Under the pieces are notes generated by a model. The model worked only from the letters and a program-made list of their open reading frames with translations, was not told where the DNA came from and did no database searches. Positions 1 through 5,568 of a stretch of 10,822 nucleotides of DNA are shown here, one piece after another. Within the stretch, counting starts at the first letter, position 1. Every line of letters begins with the position of its first letter. Origin of the DNA: Acidobacteriota bacterium (GTDB taxonomy: Bacteria; Acidobacteriota; Blastocatellia; Pyrinomonadales; Pyrinomonadaceae); assembly GCA_029777145.1 (NCBI GenBank), contig JAKOSS010000431.1, positions 1 through 10,822 on the forward strand, in the 5' to 3' direction. Both the position numbers and the translations under genes were made by a program.

Positions 1-112
1 ATTTCTCGAACGGGACTTTGAAGGTCGGCTGCGAAGACGTCTTCTGCGCCGGCGCGGAAACGACCGCGATCAGCGCGCACAGTGTCACGAAATAGATTTT
101 GATTGATTTCAT
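1..112 (-). CDS. N-terminal fragment of an exported protein, possibly an M16-type peptidase (runs off left edge)
   Basis: An ATG at 112-110 opens a frame that stays open to the window edge, giving 37 residues. It begins MKSIKIYFVTLCALIAVVSA, a basic start plus hydrophobic core, followed by P-A-Q-K. This is a typical Sec signal peptide with likely cleavage after A-P-A, before Gln. The mature part begins KTSSQPTFKVPFEK, and the next codon starts with T. A GGAAG ribosome binding site (118-122) sits five bases upstream of the ATG, which supports this start. The 'FKVPFEK' opening recalls the N-terminus of M16 zinc peptidases in Bacteroidota and Acidobacteriota, where it is followed by an aromatic residue and a 'L-x-NGL' stretch. 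That is a guess from memory, because no catalytic motif lies inside the window. It follows GH47 in the same direction after a 98-base gap and could share its transcript. Confidence 0.7.
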   Translation of the reverse strand, partial: MKSIKIYFVTLCALIAVVSAPAQKTSSQPTFKVPFEK

Positions 113-117
113 AATAT

Positions 118-122
118 CTTCC
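118..122 (-). promoter_or_regulatory. Ribosome binding site of the left-edge gene
   Basis: GGAAG on the minus strand, five bases before the ATG at 112-110. It is the main evidence, together with the signal peptide, that a real gene begins here although only 37 codons are visible. Confidence 0.5.
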
Positions 123-210
123 GGATGGGGTTCAGGATCTTGTCTATCTTACGCAAAATATCGCCGATTGGTTTAACCCGAACATCGAGCCGCGGATTTC
201 GTGGAGGTCT

Positions 211-1563
211 TCACCACTGCTTTTTGATCGGATGCGCCTCGGTGTTGAAGACTGTCGTTTTGAGGTCGATCGTCTTCGGCGGAGCGAAGATCAGGTAGAA
301 GTATTTGAGCGTCTCGGCCAGCGCGAAGCTGTGCATATAGTCGTTCTTCTCCATCGTCCGGACGTCCTTGATCCCGGCGTACGCGACGTCCGTCCGGCAA
401 TACTTCTTGAAGTCTTCGAACATCGTCCGGCCCATCCTTGCGTATTTATCGTCGCCCGTGAATTTCAGCAAATAATAGGCAGATTCGACGATCTCCGGCC
501 TCAGCGGATAACCGCCGTCGGTTACTTCGCCCTTGACGTAGTCGTACTCTTCCGGTTCGATCCCGTGTTTTGACCACATTTTGAACGCCGAATCCTGAAG
601 GCGTTTCGCACGGTCGAGATCGCCGCCGAGCGCGAGCACAGCCGGAAAGAACGCATCGAGTGCGCCGAACGTCCGCGCGCCGCGCCTGCCGGTGTTCATG
701 TCGGCGTGACCGTACCACAACTCGCCGTTCACTTCGTCCGCAAGGTACTTGTTGATCGGACCGATCGATTCTTCCCACATCTTGCGGCAATCGGCATCGT
801 CAAAGAGGATCGCGCATTTGAGAAGGTATTCGTAGTACGAGTCGATCGCGCCGCTGACATGACTGTCGGCGTTCGTCCATTCGCCCGTCTCGACGTTGAT
901 GTTTTGCCCCACAAGTCCGATCTTCGAGCGCCGTTTGAAGGTCTCGACGAGTGCCCGCTTCGCTTTCTCGTAATAAACGGACTTGCCGGTGAGTTTCGAG
1001 AGCGCGCCAAACTCGATCAGCAGCGTCCCGGTCTCGGCAGGATTCGAAACGGCGCCGCGCGTTTTTCCGGTTTTGAGGTTGACGTACCGGTACGGCATGC
1101 CGGTCGGCGAATCAAAAACGGGAAGCAACCGTCGGCCGAGGTCATCGGCGAGCGCGAGCAATTTCTTGTCACCAGTCGCCTGATAGCTCGAAACGAGGCC
1201 GCCGAGCACGCGGATCGTGATCTCGAAATTTTGGACGTCGATGTCCTTGTCGAACGATAGATTCGCCGTGATGTATTTGCGCGTCGCGTCGGCTTCCTTC
1301 TTGAATCCGAGCAAATACAGCGAATCGAGCGCGTCGACGGGCGTCATCAAGACGGTTTCGGGCGCATGCCAGTCGCGGTACGACTTCGAGATCGGTTTCA
1401 GGTCGTCATGTCCCCACGCGTACTTCTTGTAGCCATTCCAGGCATGCAGGAACTCGGCTTTCACTTCAGCCGCCATCTTCGCCCGATCGACCTTCGCATC
1501 CGACTGCGCAAACGCCGAGATCGAAAAAATCAAAATCAATACAAAGCAAGCAAATCTCTTCAT
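211..1563 (-). CDS. Secreted GH47 family alpha-mannosidase
   Basis: A 450-residue protein of glycoside hydrolase family 47, inverting calcium-dependent alpha-1,2-mannosidases. Residues 1-20 (MKRFACFVLILIFSISAFAQ) are a signal peptide, probably cut before Gln20, so the enzyme acts outside the cytoplasm. Family landmarks appear in order: PVDALDSLYLLGF (75-87), NFEITIRVLGG (112-122), PAETGTLLIEF (175-185), GAIDSYYEYLLK (238-249), YPLRPEIVES (352-361), LAETLKYFYL (415-424) and VFNTEAHP (438-445). By motif alignment with human ER mannosidase I, Glu114, Asp241 and Glu357 are the catalytic carboxylates, Arg118 is the sugar-site arginine and Thr441 is the calcium ligand. All are present and the full catalytic domain is covered. 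An in-frame start at 1641 is rejected because its 26 extra residues translate the spacer repeat. No clear Shine-Dalgarno precedes the ATG. GH47 is mainly eukaryotic, so bacterial members are notable. Exact linkage specificity cannot be read from sequence. Confidence 0.95.
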   Translation of the reverse strand: MKRFACFVLILIFSISAFAQSDAKVDRAKMAAEVKAEFLHAWNGYKKYAWGHDDLKPISKSYRDWHAPETVLMTPVDALDSLYLLGFKKEADATRKYITANLSFDKDIDVQNFEITIRVLGGLVSSYQATGDKKLLALADDLGRRLLPVFDSPTGMPYRYVNLKTGKTRGAVSNPAETGTLLIEFGALSKLTGKSVYYEKAKRALVETFKRRSKIGLVGQNINVETGEWTNADSHVSGAIDSYYEYLLKCAILFDDADCRKMWEESIGPINKYLADEVNGELWYGHADMNTGRRGARTFGALDAFFPAVLALGGDLDRAKRLQDSAFKMWSKHGIEPEEYDYVKGEVTDGGYPLRPEIVESAYYLLKFTGDDKYARMGRTMFEDFKKYCRTDVAYAGIKDVRTMEKNDYMHSFALAETLKYFYLIFAPPKTIDLKTTVFNTEAHPIKKQW

Positions 1564-1724
1564 AAATTTTTGTCGAAACGAAACCGCATTCCACCACATA
1601 GACACAGAGAGCACATAGACCACCCACTGCTTACCGGTCACAAGTCACCACATAGACACAGAGAGCACATAGACCACTCACCGCTCACCGTTCTGACCAC
1701 TGGCCACCGACCACCGACCACAGC
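1564..1724. repeat. Repeat-filled spacer between GH92 and GH47
   Basis: This 161-base spacer is largely repetitive. A perfect 32-base direct repeat occupies 1592-1623 and 1646-1677 (54-base period, 22 unique bases between). Each copy contains the word ACATAGAC twice, 17 bases apart. Next comes a tract built from CCACCGA-like 7-base words (about 1696-1721). The 13-mer CTCACCGCTCACC occurs at 1677-1689 and again at 1724-1736. No terminator-like hairpin with a T run and no convincing promoter was seen. The roughly 28 bases next to the GH47 start (1564-1591) are not repetitive. Confidence 0.85.
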
Positions 1725-4013
1725 TCACCGCTCACCTTTCATAAAGAACTTCAGCGTTCCGCCTCCGGCGATCTGCTCATACGTGATGAACGTCGTGCCG
1801 ATGCGCTTGCCGTTGAGCTCGACCCGATCGACGTAAACGTGCTTATCGCTTTGATTTACCGCCTCAATCCGGAGCGATCGGCCGTTCTCGAGCGCGATCG
1901 TCGCGGAATTGATCGCCGGACTTCCGAGCTGGTATTCGCCTGATCCCGGAGCGACCGGATAAAATCCGAGCGCCGTGAAAAGATACCACGCCGACATCTG
2001 GCCGCAGTCGTCATTGCCGCCGAGCCCGTCCGGCGCAGCCTTGTACTGGTGCTTCAGGATCATTCGCACGCGTTCCTGCGTCTTCCACGGCGCGTCCGTC
2101 CAATTGTAAAGATACGCGACGTGGTGTGACGGCTCGTTTCCATGGACGTATCCGCCGATGATGCCTTCGCGCGTGATGTCTTCGGTCTCGGCGAAGAATT
2201 CGTCCGGCAGGTGCATGTTGAACAGTTCGTCGAGATGCGCCGCGAACTTCGACTTTCCGCCCATCATCTCGATCATCGCCGCCGGTTCATGCGGGACGTA
2301 AAGACTGTAGTTCCATGAGTTGCCTTCGATGAAACCCTGGCCTTCGGTCTTCATCGGATCGAAATCGGCGAGGAACTTTCCGTCCGCGCTTTTCGGACGC
2401 ATGAATCCCGTCGACGCATCGAAGACGTTTCTCCAATTTTCGGACCGTTTCGAGAATTCGTCGAACAGGGCCTTGCGCCCGAGCTTTTTCGCGGACTGGG
2501 CGATCGCCCAGTCGTCGTAGGCATATTCGAGCGTCTTTGAAACCGACGAGCCGTTGTTTTCGACCGGGACGTAGCCGAGGCGCATGTAGTCGCCGATGCC
2601 GTCGTAGTATTTCGTCCGCGCCGTCTGCGCCATCGCGTCGAGCGCGCGGTTCGCTTCCGGTCCGGTCAGGTTTCCGGTGACGATCGCGTCCGAGACGACC
2701 GATACCGAGTGATAACCGATCATGCACCAGTTCTCGTTCGCGTAATGCGACCAGACCGGCAGCATCTTGTGGACGCTCTGATCGTAATGCGCCAGCATCG
2801 AGCGGATCATGTCGCGATTACGGCGCGGCTGAACGATGTTGAACAACGGATGAAGCGCGCGGTACGTGTCCCACAGCGAGAAGGTCGTGTAATTGGTGAA
2901 CCCGGCGGCTCGATGGACGCTCTGGTCGAGCCCTTTGTATTGGCCGTCGCCGTCCATGTAGACCGTCGGTGAGAGGAACGCATGGTACATCGCCGTATAG
3001 AAATTCACCATCTCGTTCGGATCGTCGATCTTTGCGTCGATCTTCCCGAGTTCGCGGTTCCATTCGTTCTGCCCGGCGCGTTTGACGGCATCGAAATCCC
3101 AGCCCGGCGCTTCGGATTTGATATTCGCAAGCGCCCCGGCGGTCGAAACGGGCGAAAGCGCGACCTTCATCGATATCGGATCCGTGTTCCCGTCGTCAAA
3201 GTCGAAATACGCCCGGACCTGCTTTCCGATCATCTCCGGGAAGTTCTTCGACTGCTCGAACTTGCGCCAGAAACCGCGGTACGGCGAAGGATCGAAATCC
3301 TTGTAACCGTATGATTTGAATGGCTTTGAAAATTCGATCGCGAAATAGACCGTGCGCGTCCGCGCCCAGCCTGTCGTCTCGCGAAAGCCGGTTATGGTGC
3401 GGTCGTTCTCGACGCGGACGAACGTCCTGACGTTCTTTCCGTCGTAGTCGTAGATGCCGTGTTTGAGGTCGAGAATGATGTGGCGCGGACCGGTGCGATT
3501 GAATGTGTAGCGATGGAATCCGACGCGCGTCGTCGCTGTCATCTCGGCAAGGATGTCGTCGTCATCGAGTTTGACGCGGTAATAATCGGGTTCGGCGACC
3601 TCGTTCGCGTGCGAGAACGCGGAACGGAATCCCGATTTCGGATCGTCGGCAGTGCCCGGTTCGAGCTGAAGTTCGCCCTGCGTCGGCATGATCAGAATGT
3701 CGCCGAGATCCGAATGCCCCGTACCCGAAAAATGCGTGTGCGAGAAACCGACGATCGTCGGGTCGTCATACTGGTAACCGGCGCAATAGCGATATGTTTC
3801 CTTGTTGTATTTTCCGCCGATCAGGTACGGCTGTTCGTCGGTGTCGGGCGAAAGCTGAACGGAGCCGAACGGCACTGTCGCTCCCGGGTACGTGTGGCCC
3901 ATCTTTCGCGTCCCGATCAGCGGATTCACGAATTTCACGTAATTCGGCCGCGATTGGGAGAACGCTCCCGACGCGATTGTCGCCAAGACGATCAGTGCGA
4001 GCAGTTTCTTCAT
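1725..4013 (-). CDS. Secreted GH92 family alpha-mannosidase
   Basis: A 762-residue glycoside hydrolase family 92 protein, a calcium-dependent inverting exo-alpha-mannosidase. Residues 1-20 (MKKLLALIVLATIASGAFSQ) form a signal peptide with likely cleavage after A-F-S. The N-terminal beta-sandwich shows the family opening VNPLIGT (29-35), YPGATVPFG (42-50) and GFSHTHFSGTG (89-99). The helical catalytic domain shows SLWDTYRALHPLF (379-391), VENNGSSVSKTLEYAYDDWA (484-503), FIEGNSWNYS (561-570), HGNEPSHH (624-631) and DGLGGNDDCGQMSAWY (662-677). Glu627 corresponds to the general acid, and Asp668/Asp669 to the base region, of characterised Bacteroides enzymes. Length is normal for the family. The ATG at 4013-4011 has a good AAAGGA site upstream. 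The frame is open to 4139 but that part encodes spacer repeat. Its neighbour GH47 shares mannoside substrates, so the pair probably trims glycans outside the cytoplasm. Linkage preference is not established. Confidence 0.96.
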   Translation of the reverse strand: MKKLLALIVLATIASGAFSQSRPNYVKFVNPLIGTRKMGHTYPGATVPFGSVQLSPDTDEQPYLIGGKYNKETYRYCAGYQYDDPTIVGFSHTHFSGTGHSDLGDILIMPTQGELQLEPGTADDPKSGFRSAFSHANEVAEPDYYRVKLDDDDILAEMTATTRVGFHRYTFNRTGPRHIILDLKHGIYDYDGKNVRTFVRVENDRTITGFRETTGWARTRTVYFAIEFSKPFKSYGYKDFDPSPYRGFWRKFEQSKNFPEMIGKQVRAYFDFDDGNTDPISMKVALSPVSTAGALANIKSEAPGWDFDAVKRAGQNEWNRELGKIDAKIDDPNEMVNFYTAMYHAFLSPTVYMDGDGQYKGLDQSVHRAAGFTNYTTFSLWDTYRALHPLFNIVQPRRNRDMIRSMLAHYDQSVHKMLPVWSHYANENWCMIGYHSVSVVSDAIVTGNLTGPEANRALDAMAQTARTKYYDGIGDYMRLGYVPVENNGSSVSKTLEYAYDDWAIAQSAKKLGRKALFDEFSKRSENWRNVFDASTGFMRPKSADGKFLADFDPMKTEGQGFIEGNSWNYSLYVPHEPAAMIEMMGGKSKFAAHLDELFNMHLPDEFFAETEDITREGIIGGYVHGNEPSHHVAYLYNWTDAPWKTQERVRMILKHQYKAAPDGLGGNDDCGQMSAWYLFTALGFYPVAPGSGEYQLGSPAINSATIALENGRSLRIEAVNQSDKHVYVDRVELNGKRIGTTFITYEQIAGGGTLKFFMKGER

Positions 4014-4019
4014 AATTCT

Positions 4020-4025
4020 TCCTTT
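4020..4025 (-). promoter_or_regulatory. Ribosome binding site of GH92
   Basis: AAAGGA on the minus strand, six bases upstream of the ATG at 4013-4011. It fixes the GH92 start directly before the signal peptide, rather than at the upstream in-frame codon at 4139. Confidence 0.6.
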
Positions 4026-4064
4026 CGGAGTTTCGTTGTCGACTCTTTTCGGCTTCGCCCGACG

Positions 4065-4165
4065 CGGATCGGACGGATCGGACGGATTTTCGGGGAAAAC
4101 CTGACAACTCCCGCCCGGAGCGTCAGAAGATCCGTGCAATCCGCCAAATCGGTGGAATCCGTGTC
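4065..4165. repeat. Two 9-base-period arrays in inverted orientation around a hairpin
   Basis: At 4065-4087 the unit CGGATCGGA repeats with a 9-base period (two and a half copies). At 4130-4165 there are four 9-base units: ATCCGTGCA, ATCCGCCAA, ATCGGTGGA, ATCCGTGTC. The CGGAT core of the left array is the reverse complement of the ATCCG core of the right array. In register, 4083-4087 can pair with 4130-4134, 4074-4078 with 4139-4143, and 4065-4069 with 4148-4152 (one mismatch). The whole could fold back around the hairpin at 4101-4125. It lies between galE and GH92 and is not coding. Confidence 0.75.
4096..4125 (-). terminator. Possible intrinsic terminator after galE
   Basis: On the minus strand CTGAC, then CTCC, can pair with GGAG, then GTCAG. 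The stem has a small 1x2 internal loop and a five-base GGGCG loop, and GTTTT follows before a C run. Position (65-90 bases after the galE stop) and orientation fit termination of galE transcription. The T run is only four bases, so this is a weak candidate. It could instead be just the core of the surrounding inverted repeat. Confidence 0.35.
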
Positions 4166-4175
4166 AGCCACGCGA

Positions 4176-4190
4176 ACTTTGAAACAAAGT
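4176..4190. other. Small perfect hairpin at the galE stop codon
   Basis: ACTTTG, a three-base loop, and CAAAGT form a perfect 6-bp stem. Its last base overlaps the galE TGA (4190-4192). It is AT-rich and has no T tract after it on the minus strand, so it is not a classic terminator. It might protect the mRNA 3' end, or it may be chance. Confidence 0.3.
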
Positions 4191-5176
4191 CACTGGTTTC
4201 CGTAGCCGCCGGGATTCTTCACGCGCCAGTTCCACGCCGATTCAATTATCGACCGCAGCCGGTTGTGCTTTGGAACCCAGCCGAGGACGTCACGCGCCTT
4301 CGTCGCGTCGGCGATCAGCCGCGGCGGATCACCCGCTCGCCGAGGTTCCATTCGCGCCTCGATATTTTTCCCGGTCACGGAGCGAGCGGTTTCGATAACT
4401 TCAAGCACCGAGAATCCGACGCCGTTTCCGAGATTGATCTTCTCCGAATCGCCGCCGCGGCGGAGATGCTCGAGCGCGCGCAGATGCGCGTCGGCGAGAT
4501 CCTCGATGTGGATGTAGTCGCGGATGCAGGTTCCATCGGGCGTGTCGTAGTCGGAACCGAACACCGAGACGAACGGCAGCTCGCCGTCAGCGGCGCGCAG
4601 GACGTTCGGGATCAGGTGCGTTTCGGGATCGTGGTGCTCGCCGCAGCGTTCGGTCGCGCCGGCGGCGTTGAAATATCGCAGCGCGACAAACTTGAAGTCG
4701 TACGCGGCGTCGTAGGATTCGAGGATCCGCTCGGTCATAAACTTCGACCAGCCGTACGGATTGACCGGCTTTTGCGGATGGGACTCGTCGATCGGGATCC
4801 GCACCGGATCGCCGTATGTCGCGCATGTCGAAGAAAATACAAAATTCTTGACGCCGCATTCGCGCAGCGTGTTGAGCAGCGCGTTCGTCCGGAACGTGTT
4901 GTTCTCGAAATACTTGGCGGGTTCGGTGACGCTTTCGCCGACGTACGCGTAGGCCGCAAAATGAACGCAGGCGTCGATCCGGTGCCGCTCGACGATCTCC
5001 TTCACCAGATCACGATCTCCGACGTCGCCTTGATAGAAGGGCACATCGGCCGGGACCGACTCGCGGTGCCCGTAAACAAGATTGTCGAGAACGACCGGCG
5101 ACTCGCCGCGCGCGCTCAGGAGTTCAACCGTCGCGCTGCCGATGTACCCGGCGCCGCCTGTAACAAGTATTGCCAT
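4190..5176 (-). CDS. galE: UDP-glucose 4-epimerase
   Basis: A 328-residue short-chain dehydrogenase/reductase of the GalE type, slightly shorter than the 338 residues of the E. coli enzyme. It interconverts UDP-glucose and UDP-galactose in the cytoplasm using bound NAD. Seen directly: the Rossmann motif GGAGYIGS (7-14), DNLVYGH (31-37), [11 protein letters not shown] (72-82), [11 protein letters not shown] (114-124), the catalytic YGWSK pair (Tyr141, Lys145), and [20 protein letters not shown] (209-228). The position aligned with E. coli Tyr299, the N-acetyl gatekeeper, is Leu287 ([13 protein letters not shown]), so UDP-GlcNAc/GalNAc activity is possible. The ATG at 5176-5174 starts exactly at the beta strand before the Rossmann motif. 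The Shine-Dalgarno sequence is weak. It lies in the same direction as the kinase and galT but is separated by a 392-base repeat-rich spacer, so it may have its own promoter. Confidence 0.96.
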   Translation of the reverse strand: MAILVTGGAGYIGSATVELLSARGESPVVLDNLVYGHRESVPADVPFYQGDVGDRDLVKEIVERHRIDACVHFAAYAYVGESVTEPAKYFENNTFRTNALLNTLRECGVKNFVFSSTCATYGDPVRIPIDESHPQKPVNPYGWSKFMTERILESYDAAYDFKFVALRYFNAAGATERCGEHHDPETHLIPNVLRAADGELPFVSVFGSDYDTPDGTCIRDYIHIEDLADAHLRALEHLRRGGDSEKINLGNGVGFSVLEVIETARSVTGKNIEARMEPRRAGDPPRLIADATKARDVLGWVPKHNRLRSIIESAWNWRVKNPGGYGNQ

Positions 5177-5331
5177 AATTGTTTATCCCAAATACGGGTC
5201 AGGAACCATTGCCCGCCAAACACGCGAAAAACACGAAATCGGGCCATTCTTTGGCGGCATTTCGGGGGCAGATTTTCGTGCCGCATAAAACGTGTTGTCG
5301 CAACTGCCCGACCCTCGAAGATACCGAAACC

Positions 5332-5359
5332 AGCTGTCAGCTAAGAGCTGTCAGCTAAC
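5332..5359. repeat. Tandem 14-base repeat (7-base sub-period)
   Basis: AGCTGTCAGCTAAG is followed directly by AGCTGTCAGCTAAC, one mismatch, with a further partial AGCAGG. Each 14-mer is itself two related 7-mers beginning AGCT. Non-coding. Confidence 0.8.
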
Positions 5360-5395
5360 AGCAGGTGTCTCGCAGATCGATATCTTTCGCAATAT

Positions 5396-5445
5396 TTCAC
5401 GTTGTTTCGTGGTCAGAAACAATCTTAACCATGAAGGAACACGAA
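5396..5445. repeat. Imperfect inverted repeat / stem-loop
   Basis: The arm at 5396-5413 (TTCACGTTGTTTCGTGGT) and the arm at 5428-5445 (ACCATGAAGGAACACGAA) are reverse complements at 13 of 18 positions, separated by a 14-base loop. There is no T run after it in the direction of transcription. It resembles REP-type extragenic palindromes more than a terminator. Confidence 0.5.
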
Positions 5446-5479
5446 GTCACACGAAGGAGAAAAGTGGAAAACTTCGATC

Positions 5480-5565
5480 ACCGCTGAGCCGCGGAGACGG
5501 TTAGCGAGAAATCGAGCGCTCCCATCCTGAGCCTAATATCTCCCCGTCTCTTCGAATCTGCGGTT
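5480..5565. repeat. Long-range imperfect inverted repeat next to the kinase stop
   Basis: ACCGCTGAGCCGCGGAGACG (from 5480) matches the reverse complement of the segment at 5545-5565 (ACCGCAGATTCGAAGAGACG) at about three quarters of positions, with some 44 bases between the arms. It starts four bases beyond the kinase stop codon. Both arms use the GCGGAGAC/GCAGA-type word, which suggests two oppositely oriented copies of one short repeat family. Confidence 0.45.
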
Positions 5566-5568
5566 AGT

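Larger units (their letters stand above)
5177..5568. other. 392-base non-coding spacer rich in short repeats
   Basis: No credible gene is seen between the kinase stop and the galE start. It is a mosaic of short quasi-repeats. CACGCGAAA and AACACGAAA lie side by side at 5221-5238. A 7/14-base repeat built on AGCTGTC/AGCTAAG is at 5332-5359. A stem-loop spans 5396-5445 and contains three roughly 10-base words of the ACGAAG type (5431-5460). A long-range inverted pair is at 5480-5500 and 5545-5565. A galE promoter presumably lies here, but no -35/-10 pair is convincing. No T-run terminator for the upstream operon was found. Confidence 0.7.

Noticed and set aside
113..210. Promoter for the left-edge gene (TAAGAT-like -10)
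   Set aside because: No -35 hexamer at acceptable spacing was convincing, and read-through from GH47 is equally possible.
706..1260. A 184-codon plus-strand frame across GH47
   Set aside because: Antisense to catalytic motifs of GH47, with composition typical of shadow frames and no family resemblance.
1564..1641. N-terminal extension of GH47 to an ATG-type start at 1641
   Set aside because: The added 26 residues are a translation of the spacer direct repeat and would bury the signal peptide. The start at 1563 places the signal peptide at the N-terminus.
1592..1677. CRISPR array
   Set aside because: Only two copies with one 22-base spacer, internal sub-repeats, no Cas genes nearby and no further units.
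4014..4139. N-terminal extension of GH92 to 4139
   Set aside because: The added 42 residues come from the 9-base repeat array and hairpin. A good ribosome binding site and signal peptide mark the start at 4013.
3459..4205. A 248-codon plus-strand frame across the start of GH92 and the spacer
   Set aside because: It covers the GH92 signal peptide and conserved N-terminus in antisense, is Arg-rich, and runs through the repeat array.
4265..5344. A 359-codon open frame on the plus strand across galE
   Set aside because: It is antisense to a strongly supported GalE, gives an Arg/Val-rich product with no recognisable domain, and has no ribosome binding site. Long antisense frames are expected in GC-rich DNA.
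5396..5445. Intrinsic terminator of the operon ending with the kinase
   Set aside because: The stem is imperfect and no T run follows it on the minus strand; recorded as an inverted repeat only.
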